This document shows, one piece after another, positions 1 to 9,255 of a DNA stretch of 64,000 nucleotides (position 1 is the first letter of the stretch; every line of letters starts with the position of its first letter). Source of the DNA: Streptomyces sp. NBC_01341 (GTDB lineage Bacteria; Actinomycetota; Actinomycetes; Streptomycetales; Streptomycetaceae); contig NZ_CP108364.1 of the NCBI RefSeq assembly GCF_035946055.1, positions 3,224,001 through 3,288,000 on the forward strand, read 5' to 3'. The notes beneath the pieces are model-generated. The model was not told where the DNA came from and did not search any database. It saw nothing but the letters and a program-made list of their open reading frames with translations. Both the position numbers and the translations under genes were made by a program.

Positions 1-889
1 CGACCGTGCGGCGGCCGTTGAGCATGATCCGGCGCTCGGCGTGCCACTTGACGGCGCGGGCCAGTGCCTGGCACTCCACGTCCCGCCCGATCGCGACGAG
101 CTGGTCCGGCGTGACACCGTGCCCGACCCGCTCGACCTCCTGCTCGATGATCGGCCCCTCGTCGAGGTCGGCGGTCACGTAGTGCGCCGTCGCCCCGATC
201 AGCTTCACACCGCGCGCGTGGGCCTGGTGGTAGGGCTTCGCGCCCTTGAAGCTCGGCAGGAAGGAGTGGTGGATGTTGATGATCCGCCCGCTCAGCTGCT
301 TGCAGAGGTCGTCCGACAGCACCTGCATGTACCGGGCCAGGACGACCAGTTCGACGTTCTCCCCGCGCACCAGCTCCAGCAGCTGCGCCTCGGCCTCCGG
401 CTTGTTCTCCCTGGTCACGGGGATGTGCCGGAAGGGAATGCCGTAGGAGGCGACGAGCTCGGCGAAGTCCGTGTGGTTGGAGACGACGGCCACGATCTCG
501 ACGGGCAGTGCGCCGGTGCCGGACCGGAAGAGCAGGTCGTTGAGGCAGTGCCCGAACTTGCTCACCAGCAGCACGACCCGCATGCGGTCGGAGGCCCGGT
601 GGATCTGCCACTCCATCCGGAACGAGTCGCCGATCGCGGCGAAGCCGGCCCGCAGCTTCTCCACGTCGACCGCCGTGCCCGCCGAGAAGTGGACCCGCAT
701 GAAGAAGAGACCGGTGTCGTGGTCGCCGAACTGCTGGCTGTCCTCGATGTTGCAGCCGGTCATGTAGAGGTAGCTCGACACGGCGTGCACGATGCCCTGT
801 TTGTCGGGGCAGGAGAGGGTGAGGACGTACTGCTCGGCGGGGCCGTCCGAGGCAGCGGGTACGGATTCGGCGGGCTGCGGCGCGGTCAT
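1..889 (-). CDS. purU: Formyltetrahydrofolate deformylase (3' end outside the window)
   Basis: Hydrolyses 10-formyl-tetrahydrofolate to formate and THF in the cytoplasm, balancing one-carbon pools and feeding formate to purine synthesis. The minus-strand translation starts MTAPQPAESVPAASDG and has an N-terminal ACT domain (QYVLTLSCPDKQGIVHAV, about residues 21-38). A formyltransferase-type catalytic domain follows, with the NIHHSFLPSFKGA loop carrying the catalytic His and a later DEGPI segment carrying the Asp. About 296 codons are visible. Family members are close to this length, so only the last few residues are missing. I chose the ATG at 889 because the ACT domain begins soon after it; no strong ribosome-binding site is visible. 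The neighbour at 918-1415 points the same way. Confidence 0.95.
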   Translation of the reverse strand, partial: MTAPQPAESVPAASDGPAEQYVLTLSCPDKQGIVHAVSSYLYMTGCNIEDSQQFGDHDTGLFFMRVHFSAGTAVDVEKLRAGFAAIGDSFRMEWQIHRASDRMRVVLLVSKFGHCLNDLLFRSGTGALPVEIVAVVSNHTDFAELVASYGIPFRHIPVTRENKPEAEAQLLELVRGENVELVVLARYMQVLSDDLCKQLSGRIINIHHSFLPSFKGAKPYHQAHARGVKLIGATAHYVTADLDEGPIIEQEVERVGHGVTPDQLVAIGRDVECQALARAVKWHAERRIMLNGRRTV

Positions 890-917
890 CCCCGTAGGGT
901 GCCACACCGCCCCGCGC

Positions 918-1415
918 TCACGCCGATCTGGTCATGATGCGGAGCACGTCCAGCGACCGCGGCGGGACGTCGGGGTCCTCGGCGTCGTTGGTGGCGAGCA
1001 TCACATGCGCCTCGCGGGCCGCCTGGACGGCGTCCGGCCAGCCCGGATGCTCCAGGTACGCGGAGACGGGGGCGTCCGCGCCTATCTGGTGCATGATGCG
1101 CAGCACCCGCAGGGCGGCGACGTCCACGAGGGCGGCCTCCGCGGAGTCACGGAAGATCGTGCCCACGTACTTCTCGGCGGACCAGTTGTCCAGCCAGGTG
1201 TCCTCGACCAGGCGGTACACGGCGTCGGTGACGTCCCCGTACCCCTCCCGGCCGGCCAGCCAGCACTCGTGGTGGAACACGGGGTCGGAGAGCATGTGCA
1301 GCGCCGAGCGCACGTTGCTGCGCCAGCGCCACCACGGCATGTCGTTGAGCGGCATGCCGCCCATGGTGGAGGAGCGACGGCCGCGACGGGAAGTGTTCTC
1401 CGAACCTTGCTGCAC
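918..1415 (-). CDS. Conserved Streptomyces protein (SCO4402-like), function unknown
   Basis: A 165-residue, Trp-rich soluble protein with no signal peptide or membrane segment. It contains the conserved core NDMPWWRWRSNVRSALHML followed by VTDAVYRLVEDTWLDNWSAE. I recognise it as the family named after S. coelicolor SCO4402, which has no assigned role. The GTG at 1415 lies 8 bases after a TACGAT -10-like hexamer, which would give a leaderless mRNA. Internal ATGs at 1364 and 1355 also precede the conserved core and cannot be excluded. It lies just upstream of purU on the same strand, and that linkage is, as I recall, usual in Streptomyces. Confidence 0.85.
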   Translation of the reverse strand: MQQGSENTSRRGRRSSTMGGMPLNDMPWWRWRSNVRSALHMLSDPVFHHECWLAGREGYGDVTDAVYRLVEDTWLDNWSAEKYVGTIFRDSAEAALVDVAALRVLRIMHQIGADAPVSAYLEHPGWPDAVQAAREAHVMLATNDAEDPDVPPRSLDVLRIMTRSA

Positions 1416-1538
1416 GGTTGCCGATCGTACGTTCCCCTCCGCCGGGCTCGCACCGCCCCCCGCAATTCACCTCCACGTCACTCCGTGTCGTCCATGGAAC
1501 AGCGCGGCGTTACCCGTGGCCCGCAACAGTTCGTGCCC

Positions 1539-2798
1539 ATGACCGGACGGCGACGCCTCAGCCCACCCCGCCCCTACAGACTCCTCACGTCGGCGGTGGC
1601 GGGAGTGCTGCTGACGTCGGGGTGCGGCTCCCTCCCCGGGGCCCCGGAGAGCTCCCGGAAGCCGGTCACGGTGATGACCTGGGCCCCGGACCCCTCCGGG
1701 GCCGACGCGGTGAACATGGCGGGCATGCCGGCCATGGCCCGGGCCTACGCCCGCTGGGCCGACGAGCGGGGCGGGATCGACGGCCACGAGTTGCGGGTGC
1801 TCACCTGCAACGAGCAGGACACCCCTGAGGGGGCCTCGAAGTGCGCGCGCCTGGCCGCCGACAAGGGCGCGGCCGCGGTCGTCGGCTCGTACAGCCGGCA
1901 CGGGCGGGCGTTCCTCGCGCCGCTGGAGGCCGCCGGGATTCCGTACATCGGCGGCTACGGCGCCTCGGCCGAGGAGTTCACCAGCTATCTCTCCTACCCG
2001 GTCAACGGAGGCCTGGCGGCGCTCGTCGCCGGCAACGGAAAGCAACTGGCGGGCGATTGCGGGCGCGTGGCTCTGGTGCGGCCCCACACCCTCGTCGGCG
2101 ACAGCCTGCCCGGACTGCTCGACGTGAGCCTCGCCGCACGGAAACTGCCCAAGGCGCACGACATACGCGCGCCCGAGGAAGCCACGTCGTACGACCTCCA
2201 GGCGGCCGAGGCCATCGAGGAGGCGGGCGACGGGTGCGTGACGGCGGTGCTCGGCGACGGCACCGAGACCTTCTTCGACTCGTTCCGCCGGCTCGGGGAC
2301 GAGGACAGCGGCGTACGGATCTCGTCCGTCGCCGGCAGTCTCGGCCAGCCGCTCGTCAACCGCACCGGCGGCTCCGCCAGCCCCTTCGAGGGTGCCTACG
2401 TCACCGGCTGGTACCCGGCTCCGGGCGACGCGCGCTGGAACGAGATGCGCGAGGTGATCCGGAAGTACGCCTTCGGCGACAACAGGGTGGACCCCGAGGA
2501 CACCGGGGTCCAGACCACCTGGATCGCGTACACCGTGCTCGAAGCCGTCATCGAGGCCATGGACCGGCCCGACATCTGGGCGGGCGGTGTCTCCGTGAAT
2601 CTGAACCGCGGCACCGAGGTGGACACCGGCGGACTCACGCCGCCCTTGCGCTGGCGTTTCCAGGACGTCGTCGGCTCGCGGGACTACGCCCGCGTCGTCA
2701 ATGGCCGGGTGACGTTCCAGGTGGTGAGGAACGGCCGCCTGACGGCGGAGAAGAAGGGGTTCGTCGACGTCACCGACACCCTCCTGGAAGCCGGCTGA
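1539..2798 (+). CDS. Solute-binding lipoprotein of the branched-chain amino acid/ligand-binding type
   Basis: A 419-residue periplasmic-binding-protein fold, exported and lipid-anchored. The N-terminus has a basic stretch, a hydrophobic segment and a lipobox ending LLTSGC, with the lipid-modified Cys at about residue 29. The mature part begins VTVMTWAPDPSG and contains the type I ligand-binding signatures ARAYARWADERGGIDG and AAAVVGSYSRHGRAFL. No permease or ATPase gene is adjacent, so this may be an orphan receptor rather than part of a complete importer. The ATG at 1539 gives the best signal peptide. An in-frame ATG at 1494 would add 15 residues, and neither start has a clear Shine-Dalgarno sequence. 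A strong hairpin follows at 2811-2841. Confidence 0.8.
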   Translation: MTGRRRLSPPRPYRLLTSAVAGVLLTSGCGSLPGAPESSRKPVTVMTWAPDPSGADAVNMAGMPAMARAYARWADERGGIDGHELRVLTCNEQDTPEGASKCARLAADKGAAAVVGSYSRHGRAFLAPLEAAGIPYIGGYGASAEEFTSYLSYPVNGGLAALVAGNGKQLAGDCGRVALVRPHTLVGDSLPGLLDVSLAARKLPKAHDIRAPEEATSYDLQAAEAIEEAGDGCVTAVLGDGTETFFDSFRRLGDEDSGVRISSVAGSLGQPLVNRTGGSASPFEGAYVTGWYPAPGDARWNEMREVIRKYAFGDNRVDPEDTGVQTTWIAYTVLEAVIEAMDRPDIWAGGVSVNLNRGTEVDTGGLTPPLRWRFQDVVGSRDYARVVNGRVTFQVVRNGRLTAEKKGFVDVTDTLLEAG

Positions 2799-2810
2799 CC
2801 TGACGTCATT

Positions 2811-2841
2811 CCTCCGGCGCCGGCGTCCCCGGCGCCGGAGG
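2811..2841. terminator. Bidirectional hairpin between convergent genes
   Basis: A 13-bp perfect GC stem (2811-2823 pairing with 2829-2841) around a 5-base loop. It sits between the stop of the lipoprotein gene (2798) and the stop of the convergent membrane-protein gene (2862). There is no T-tract, as is common in Streptomyces. Confidence 0.75.
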
Positions 2842-2861
2842 CTCCCCGCTGCGGCCCGGTG

Positions 2862-4262
2862 TCAGAGCTGCGTAGGGGCGCGCTCGGTCAGCCCGTACTT
2901 CTGCGCGATGGAGTTCCAGAGCTTCGAGGCCTCGCGCTTGGCCGTGGTGGCCTCGCCGCTGGCAGCGTTGGCCTTCGCCGTCTCGTTCGTCGAACGGGCG
3001 TGGCCGCCCTTACAGACCTTCTTGTCGTTCTTCGCCTGCCCGGCCCAGGCGGCGTAGCGGTCGTCGGCCTCGGCCGAAGCCTGCCACGCCTTGGTCAGCG
3101 AGGCCTTGAGCTCGGCGTTCGCGGGAAGCTTGTCGACGCTGAGCGCCTCGAGCCGGGTCACCAGGTCGCGGCGCTGGCCGGCCGCGCCCGTGAGATCGGT
3201 GACCGCCTGGTCGAGGGCACGGCAGTTCTTGGTCTTCTCCACCGCGCCGATCACGGCCGCGCGGCTGTTGTTGCTGTCGGCGAGGAGCTTGTCCAGCGCC
3301 TCCGCCTGCGGCTTCGCCGGGTCGTCGGCCGCCTGCGTGGAGGGCGCGCTGCCGGCCGAACTCTGCGAGGCGACCGGCTGCTTGGCGTCCTCGGGGTCGT
3401 CGCCACCGCTCATCAGGGCGCCCGCGCCGAGACCGACGACGGCGCAGCCGATGACGACGGCGGCGATCAGCGGGATGTGCGCGGAGCGCTTGCGCTGCGG
3501 GCCGCGGTCCTGGCCCTCCGGCTCCTGCCTGCCGTGGAGGCCCTGGAGACCCGACTGGTAGGGCTGTCCGCCCTGCGGCTGCGGCTGCGCGGGGCCGCCC
3601 TGGTACGCCTGCTGGGGGCCCTGTTGCCGGCCCTGGTCGTAGCGCGGCATCTGCTGCGTCCCGGCCGCGGGCTCGTCGCTGCGGAAGAGGCTGTCGAACT
3701 CCGCGGGCGGCTGGCGGTCGCCGGGCGCCCCGGGACGTATGCCGTAGGGAGCACCGCCGGGCACGGGGGGTATGTACTGGGTCGCGTCGGCGTCGCCCGG
3801 CTGCGTCGGCGGCAGGTACTGGGTCGACTCCGCAGCGCGCTCGGGCGGCATCCCGCCCGGCCCGTGGCCGCCGGGGACGGGCGCGATGTACTGCGTGGCG
3901 TCGGCGTCCCCGCCCTGCGCCGGGCCGTGCCCGGCCTCGGGCGGCAGCGGCTGCGCGTACTGCTGGTACGGGTCGTGCCGGGGCGCGTACTGCTGCTGGT
4001 ACGGGTCCTGCTGCGGCGCGTACTGCTGCTGGGGCTGCTCCGGTGGAAGCTGGCCCGGTGCCGCGTGGCCGCCCTGGGACCCGCCGGGCCCCCAGGGGCT
4101 GCCCCAGGGCTGCCCGCCCGCGGGGGCGGCCTGGTCCGGCTGCCCGCCCCCGGTCCCCCCCGCGGTCCAGGGGGCACCACCCTCTGCGGGCAGCACGACA
4201 CCTTCGTGCGCGGGCCGTACAGCAGGGAGCTGCTGCTCGTCACCCTGTCCGCTCTGCGTCAC
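2862..4262 (-). CDS. Membrane protein with long Pro/Gln/Gly-rich disordered N-terminus
   Basis: A 466-residue protein in three parts. Residues 1 to about 260 are low complexity (PQQQYAPQQDPYQQQYA and similar). A single membrane span follows (IPLIAAVVIGCAVVGLGAGA, about 263-285), then an extracytoplasmic, helical C-terminal part with a conserved Cys pair (KNCRALD and KKVCKGGHA). The disordered region contains three TQY motifs in a similar context (DATQYIAPVPGG, ESTQYLPPTQPG, DATQYIPPVPGG). Streptomyces encode several such cytoplasm-tail/one-span proteins of unknown role. The start codon is the ATG at 4262 and no function can be assigned. It is convergent with the lipoprotein gene and follows the HTH/TPR regulator gene on the same strand. 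Confidence 0.8.
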   Translation of the reverse strand: MTQSGQGDEQQLPAVRPAHEGVVLPAEGGAPWTAGGTGGGQPDQAAPAGGQPWGSPWGPGGSQGGHAAPGQLPPEQPQQQYAPQQDPYQQQYAPRHDPYQQYAQPLPPEAGHGPAQGGDADATQYIAPVPGGHGPGGMPPERAAESTQYLPPTQPGDADATQYIPPVPGGAPYGIRPGAPGDRQPPAEFDSLFRSDEPAAGTQQMPRYDQGRQQGPQQAYQGGPAQPQPQGGQPYQSGLQGLHGRQEPEGQDRGPQRKRSAHIPLIAAVVIGCAVVGLGAGALMSGGDDPEDAKQPVASQSSAGSAPSTQAADDPAKPQAEALDKLLADSNNSRAAVIGAVEKTKNCRALDQAVTDLTGAAGQRRDLVTRLEALSVDKLPANAELKASLTKAWQASAEADDRYAAWAGQAKNDKKVCKGGHARSTNETAKANAASGEATTAKREASKLWNSIAQKYGLTERAPTQL

Positions 4263-4422
4263 CGGGACTCCTACGTGTCAACCTATGGAATCGTCGGCTC
4301 ACGCTACCGGGTGGCTGCCTCCGGGCGCCAAGTGCCCGTGAGCGCTCACCACCCCTTCACACGGCGGGTAACGCGCCGCGCGTCCGCGACGCAGTACACG
4401 GCGACTCGCCCACGGGGCGGGG

Positions 4423-5805
4423 TCAGGCGGCCTGGAGCTCGAGCCTGGCGCCGAATTCACGGACCGAGGGCTCACTCCCGAACGGCTCCAGCCGTTGCTG
4501 GAGGTCGTCGAGATACTCGGCACCGCGGCTGGAGCGCACCGTCCCCAGCAGCTCCATCGCCCGCAGGCCCGTGTGACACGCCTGTTCCACCTCACGCTGC
4601 TGCACCTGCGCCGTGGCCAGCAGCACGAGGCCGATGCCGCGGCGCCGGGTCCTGGACTCCGGGAGGGCCGCCAGGGCCTCCTTCGCCCGGCGGGCGGCCG
4701 GCTCGGCCTGTCCCAGGTCGCGGTGGCAGTGCGCCAGCTCGTCCGCGAGGTAGCCCGCGTCGAAGTGGGAGATCCAGGCGGGGTCGTCACCCGTGTCCGG
4801 GTCCGCCTGCTCCAGGGCGGCCAGCGCCCGGGACGCGGACACCTGGCAGGTGCGGGCGTCGCCCATCAGCGCGTGGCCCCGCGCCTCCGCGGCGTGGAAC
4901 ATCGCCTCCGCGCGCGGGGTGACCCGGCCCCGGGCCCCCTCCTGGGCGGCCCGCGCCAGCTGGGCGATCTCGCGCGGGTTGCCCAGCTGCGCCGCGAGAT
5001 GGCTCATGGACGCCGCCAGCACGTACCCGCCGTAGGCCCGGTCGCCCGCGGCCTGGGCCAGGCGCAGCGCCTGGATGTAGTACCGCTGGGCGAGGCCCGG
5101 CTGACCGGTGTCGACGGCCATGTAGCCGGCGAGTTCGGTCAGCCGCGCCACCGCTCCGAAGAGCTCACGGCCGACCGATTCGCGGTACGCCCCCGAAAGC
5201 AGCCCGGATACCACGCTGTTGAGGTAGTGGACCAGGACGGGACGCACATGTCCGCTGCCGAAGCGGTGGTCCAGGTCGACCAGCGCGGCGGTCATGGCCC
5301 GCACCGCTTCCACGTCCGGCATGCCCACTCTGCTCCCGGCCGATCTCGCCACCTGCGGGTCCGCACCGGTGATCAGCCAGTCGCGGCTGGGCTCGACCAG
5401 GGCGGACGCCGCCACCGCCGAACCGGACAGCAGGTCACGGCGGCCCACGTCGCTGCGCCACAGCTCGCAGACCTGCTCGATCGCGCCGAGGACCGTGGGG
5501 GCGAACTGCAGTCCCACACCCGAGGCCAGGCTCTTGCCGTTGGCCATGCCGATCTCGTCGATCGTGACCGTGCGGCCGAGTTTGCGGCCGATCGCCTCCG
5601 CGATGATGCCCGGTGCCCTGCCGCGCGGCTGCTGACCGCGCAGCCACCGGGCCACCGACGTCTTGTCGTAACGGAGATCGAGTCCGCGCTCGGCCCCCAC
5701 CATGTTCACGCGGCGGGCGAGGCCGGCGTTGGAGCAGGCCGCCTCCTGGATGAGCGTCTGCAGCCGTTCGTTCGGCTGGCGGGCTACGAGAGGCCTGGCT
5801 GCCAT
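4423..5805 (-). CDS. HTH/TPR regulator of the NsdA-like type
   Basis: A 460-residue cytoplasmic protein. The first ~80 residues look like a helix-turn-helix: NAGLARRVNMVG, then DKTSVARWLRGQQPRG. A long alpha-helical TPR-like region follows (AQRYYIQALRLAQAAGDRAY, LAHCHRDLGQAEPAARRAKE). This layout matches NsdA/NsdB-type negative regulators of Streptomyces differentiation and antibiotic production, but I cannot say which member it is. The start at 5805 is well supported by AGGGGGAAAAC directly before the ATG. It is divergent from the prim-pol-like gene across about 250 bp, which should hold both promoters. Confidence 0.8.
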   Translation of the reverse strand: MAARPLVARQPNERLQTLIQEAACSNAGLARRVNMVGAERGLDLRYDKTSVARWLRGQQPRGRAPGIIAEAIGRKLGRTVTIDEIGMANGKSLASGVGLQFAPTVLGAIEQVCELWRSDVGRRDLLSGSAVAASALVEPSRDWLITGADPQVARSAGSRVGMPDVEAVRAMTAALVDLDHRFGSGHVRPVLVHYLNSVVSGLLSGAYRESVGRELFGAVARLTELAGYMAVDTGQPGLAQRYYIQALRLAQAAGDRAYGGYVLAASMSHLAAQLGNPREIAQLARAAQEGARGRVTPRAEAMFHAAEARGHALMGDARTCQVSASRALAALEQADPDTGDDPAWISHFDAGYLADELAHCHRDLGQAEPAARRAKEALAALPESRTRRRGIGLVLLATAQVQQREVEQACHTGLRAMELLGTVRSSRGAEYLDDLQQRLEPFGSEPSVREFGARLELQAA

Positions 5806-6060
5806 GTTTTCCCCCTGAGACCGCAGTGATCGGTGGTGGGATCACTGCCCGGAACGACACAGGAAATGCGCATATTCATCTGTATTGGGTACGAGCGGTG
5901 ATGAGTTGGCACAGTCCTGCAAGTGGTTACCCGCCGATCGGTGCGCAGCCCCACGCGCGCCCCTGCCCATGCCTCTGTGCGCCCCACGTGCAGGATCGAT
6001 CCACCGCGAAGGGGGCCCGCGCGCCCGTAACCCCAGGTGGCGCCGGTAGTTGAGTGGTGC

Positions 6061-6735
6061 GTGGAAGAGCCCATCGGAGTGACGGAAGCCGCAGAGGTAC
6101 CCAAGCAGCGCGGTGAACAGCTACTGGAGGCCGCTGCCTGGTACGCCCAGGAGCGGCACTGGGACGTGTTCCCCGGCACCTGGCTCGTACCCGTCGGCGG
6201 GACGGAGCGGTGCTCGTGCGGGGACGCCGGGTGCGGCGCACCCGGGGCCCACCCCACCCGGGCCGACTGGGCGGGCCAGGCGACGGGCAGCGCGGCGGCG
6301 GCCCGCCGGATGTGGTCACGGCAGCCCGGGTCGTCGGTGCTCCTGCCGGCCGGCCGGACCTTCGACGCACTCGACGTGCCGGAGGCCGCCGGATTCCTCG
6401 CCCTGGCCAGGATGGAACGGATGGAGCTCGCCCTCGGCCCGGTGACCCGCACGCCCGACCGGCGGATGCTGTTCCTCGTCCTCCCGGGCGCCGCGGCGAA
6501 GGCGGCCGAGCTGGTGCGCCAACTGGGCTGGGACGCGCGCGCGATCGGCCTCGTGGGGCGCGGCGAGGGCGAGTACATCGCCGGCCCGCCGACCCGGACG
6601 GCCCGTGGCGTCGTGCAGTGGGCACGCCGTCCGTCCCGCGCCAACCTGTGGCTGCCCGAGGCGGAGGAGCTGATCAGCCCGCTCGCCTACGCCTGTGCAC
6701 GCGAGGCGGCGGACGCCAGGGCGCGCCTTTCGTAG
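6061..6735 (+). CDS. Short bifunctional DNA primase/polymerase (prim-pol) domain protein
   Basis: A 224-residue protein resembling the N-terminal prim-pol domain of archaeo-eukaryotic-type primase-polymerases, without a helicase part. Conserved features are AAWYAQERHWDVFPGTW, the Cys-rich CSCGDAGCGAPGAHP segment and RTFDALDVPEAAGFLALAR. Stand-alone copies are common and chromosomal in Streptomyces and their role is not established; the acidic catalytic residues are not obvious, so activity is uncertain. I chose the GTG at 6061 because family members I recall start MEE. An in-frame ATG at 6037 is possible. The ABC transporter ATPase gene follows 38 bases downstream. Confidence 0.8.
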   Translation: MEEPIGVTEAAEVPKQRGEQLLEAAAWYAQERHWDVFPGTWLVPVGGTERCSCGDAGCGAPGAHPTRADWAGQATGSAAAARRMWSRQPGSSVLLPAGRTFDALDVPEAAGFLALARMERMELALGPVTRTPDRRMLFLVLPGAAAKAAELVRQLGWDARAIGLVGRGEGEYIAGPPTRTARGVVQWARRPSRANLWLPEAEELISPLAYACAREAADARARLS

Positions 6736-6773
6736 GCTGGTCCCCACATGCGGGGACAGCGAAAGGCAGTGCC

Positions 6774-7598
6774 ATGCCGGACCAGGCGGACATCGCGAGC
6801 GGGACGGACACGGCGGACGGGGCTCCCACGCCACCTCCCGCCGTTCGGATCGAGGGGCTGTGGAAGCGGTTCGGGGAGCAGGTCGCGGTCGGCGGGATCG
6901 ATCTGGAGCTGCCCGCAGGCCAGTTCATCGGTCTGGTGGGCCCCAACGGCGCGGGGAAGACCACCACGCTCTCGATGGTGACCGGGCTCCTGCGGCCCGA
7001 CATGGGCCGCATCGAGGTCGGCGGACACGATGTGTGGCGCGACCCGGTCGAGGTGAAGTCCCGGATCGGGGTGCTCCCCGAGGGGCTGCGGCTGTTCGAG
7101 CGCCTCTCGGGCCGTGAACTCCTGGCGTACACGGGCCGGTTGCGGGGGCTTCCGGGCGCCGAGGTGGACAAGCGGTCCACGCAGCTCCTCGACGTCCTCG
7201 ACCTGGCGGGGTCCCAGCACAAGCTGGTCGTGGACTACTCCACCGGGATGCGCAAGAAGATCGGGCTGGCGTCGGCCCTGCTGCACAACCCCGAAGTCCT
7301 CTTCCTGGACGAGCCGTTCGAGGGGGTCGACCCGGTGTCGGCCCAGACGATCCGGGGCGTGCTGGAGCGCTACACCCGCTCCGGGGCCACCGTGGTCTTC
7401 TCCAGCCATGTGATGGAGCTCGTCGAGTCGCTCTGCGACTGGGTTGCCGTCATGGCCGGCGGCCGGATCCGCGCCCACGGCACGCTCGCCGAGGTGCGCG
7501 GGGAGGCGTCCTCGTTGCAGGACGCCTTCCTGGAACTGGTCGGGGCGGGCGCGCGGGACACCGGTGAGTCCCTGGACTGGCTGGGCGGTGCCCGATGA
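6774..7598 (+). CDS. ABC transporter ATP-binding protein
   Basis: A 274-residue ATPase subunit of an ABC-2-like exporter acting at the cytoplasmic face of the membrane. Walker A is GPNGAGKTT (about residues 56-64) and Walker B is VLFLDEPFEGVDP (about 176-188), with a FSSHVMELVE switch region. The signature is the variant YSTGMRKK rather than LSGGQ, which is usual in ABC-2/NatA-type exporters. The ATG at 6774 is preceded by GAAAGG at suitable spacing. The stop overlaps the permease start (ATGA at 7595-7598), so the two are translationally coupled. The substrate is unknown. Confidence 0.92.
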   Translation: MPDQADIASGTDTADGAPTPPPAVRIEGLWKRFGEQVAVGGIDLELPAGQFIGLVGPNGAGKTTTLSMVTGLLRPDMGRIEVGGHDVWRDPVEVKSRIGVLPEGLRLFERLSGRELLAYTGRLRGLPGAEVDKRSTQLLDVLDLAGSQHKLVVDYSTGMRKKIGLASALLHNPEVLFLDEPFEGVDPVSAQTIRGVLERYTRSGATVVFSSHVMELVESLCDWVAVMAGGRIRAHGTLAEVRGEASSLQDAFLELVGAGARDTGESLDWLGGAR

Positions 7599-9238
7599 CC
7601 GTGCTGGAAGCTCCCGCGGGAACCACCGTCCCGGCGGTACGCGGCCGGGGCCTCGTCCCCGTCTTCGTACGGCTGAAGCTTTCCCTGCTGCGCAACGGGC
7701 TGCGTCAGTCGTCCGGCCGCCGGGCGGCGTACGTCGCGTCGCTCGTCGCCGCGCTGCTGCTCGCGGCGGGCCAGGTGACCGGCCTCGTCCTGCTGCGCGG
7801 CCACGCGGAGGCGGGCACGCTGGTGGTGCTGCTGGCCGCCGTGGTCGCCCTGGGCTGGGCCGTGATGCCTCTGTTCTTCCCGAGCGGCGACGAGACCCTG
7901 GACCCGAGCCGGCTGGTCATGCTGCCGCTGTACCCCCGGCCGCTGATCGGGGCGCTGCTGGCGGCGTCGCTGATCGGTATCGGGCCGCTCTTCACGCTCG
8001 CCCTGGCCGTCGGCTCCGTGATCGCGGTGGCGCACGGGGCGGTGGCGGCCCTGTTCGGGGTGGTCGCCGTCCCGCTGACCCTGCTGGTGTGCGTGGCGCT
8101 GGCGCGGTCCGTGGCCACGGCCAACGTCCGGCTGCTGACCTCGCGCAAGGGCCGCGACCTGGCTGTGCTGAGCGGCCTGGTGATCGCCGTGGGCATCCAG
8201 TTCGTCAATTTCGGCGCCCAGCGTCTGGGCAGCGCGGGCGGGCTTTCTGCTCTCGAACCGGCGGCGGACCTGGTGCGCTGGCTGCCCCCGGCCTCGGCGC
8301 TCGGCGCGGTGGCGTCCGCGTCCGACGGGGCGTACGGCACGGCCTTGGCGCAGCTGCTCGTGTCGCTGCTCGCGCTGGGCCTCCTCTTGGGGCTGTGGCA
8401 GCGGAGCCTGGTGAAGCTGATGACGTCGCCGGACGGTTCGACGATCGCGGCCGCGGAACCGTCCAGGACGAGTTCCGGCACCGGCCGTACGGGACTCTTC
8501 GGGCTGCTTCCGGACGGGCGCACGGGCACGGTCGTCGAGCGCAGCCTGAGGTACGTCGTGCGGGACCCGAAGACGAAGGCGTCCTGGGTGACGGCGCTGG
8601 CGATCGGGCTGATCGTGCCGGTGCTCAACGCGGCGCAGGGGGCCGGGTCGCTCTACGTCGCCTGTTTCGCGGCCGGGATGCTCGGCATGCAGATGTACAA
8701 CCAGTTCGGCCAGGACACCTCCGCCTTCTGGATGGTGGCGCTGACGATCTCTTCCGCCAGGGACGCCTACGCCGAACTGCGGGCGCGGGCGGTGGCGTTG
8801 CTGCTGATCACCCTGCCTTACACGGTCATGGTGACGGTGGTGACGGCCGCCGTGCTCGGTGACTGGGCGGCGCTGCCCGGGGTCATGGGGCTGTCGTTCG
8901 CCCTGCTCGGGGCGATGCTGGCGACGGGCGCGGTGGCCTCGGCGCTGTTCCCGTACTCGATCCCGCAGGACGGCGCGTTCAAGAACGTCGCACCCGGGCA
9001 GGCGGGTCTGGCCTGGATCTCCATCCTGGGGGGCGTGGTGTCGGCGGCCGTGCTGAGCGCACCCGTGATCGGGCTGACGGTCTGGCTCCATCTCGGCGAC
9101 CGTCACGACTGGCTGTGGCTGCTGCTGCCGGTGGGCGCGGTCTACGGGACGTTCATCGGATGGCTCGGCGTGCGGCTGGCCGCGCCGCGCACAGCGGACC
9201 GGCTCCCGGAGATCCTGACCGCGGTCAGCAAGGGCTGA
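7595..9238 (+). CDS. ABC transporter permease (about 12 membrane spans)
   Basis: A 547-residue integral membrane protein with many hydrophobic segments (for example VASLVAALLLAAGQVTGLVLL near residue 50, LVVLLAAVVALGWAVMPLFF and LGLLLGLWQ). It is the partner of the ATPase ending at 7598, with which it overlaps by four bases. The pair resembles actinobacterial exporters in which a long permease carries two fused halves. It is not an FtsX/MacB-type permease, since no large extracytoplasmic domain is visible. The substrate cannot be inferred. Downstream it converges with the hydrolase gene across a GC-rich hairpin region. Confidence 0.88.
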   Translation: MTVLEAPAGTTVPAVRGRGLVPVFVRLKLSLLRNGLRQSSGRRAAYVASLVAALLLAAGQVTGLVLLRGHAEAGTLVVLLAAVVALGWAVMPLFFPSGDETLDPSRLVMLPLYPRPLIGALLAASLIGIGPLFTLALAVGSVIAVAHGAVAALFGVVAVPLTLLVCVALARSVATANVRLLTSRKGRDLAVLSGLVIAVGIQFVNFGAQRLGSAGGLSALEPAADLVRWLPPASALGAVASASDGAYGTALAQLLVSLLALGLLLGLWQRSLVKLMTSPDGSTIAAAEPSRTSSGTGRTGLFGLLPDGRTGTVVERSLRYVVRDPKTKASWVTALAIGLIVPVLNAAQGAGSLYVACFAAGMLGMQMYNQFGQDTSAFWMVALTISSARDAYAELRARAVALLLITLPYTVMVTVVTAAVLGDWAALPGVMGLSFALLGAMLATGAVASALFPYSIPQDGAFKNVAPGQAGLAWISILGGVVSAAVLSAPVIGLTVWLHLGDRHDWLWLLLPVGAVYGTFIGWLGVRLAAPRTADRLPEILTAVSKG

Positions 9239-9255
9239 GGACGGGCATCACGCGT

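Noticed and set aside
6070-6082. CCCATCGGAGTGA also found at 19350-19362
   Set aside because: A 13-base match in 64 kb of GC-rich DNA is expected by chance; one copy lies inside coding sequence and the contexts do not match.
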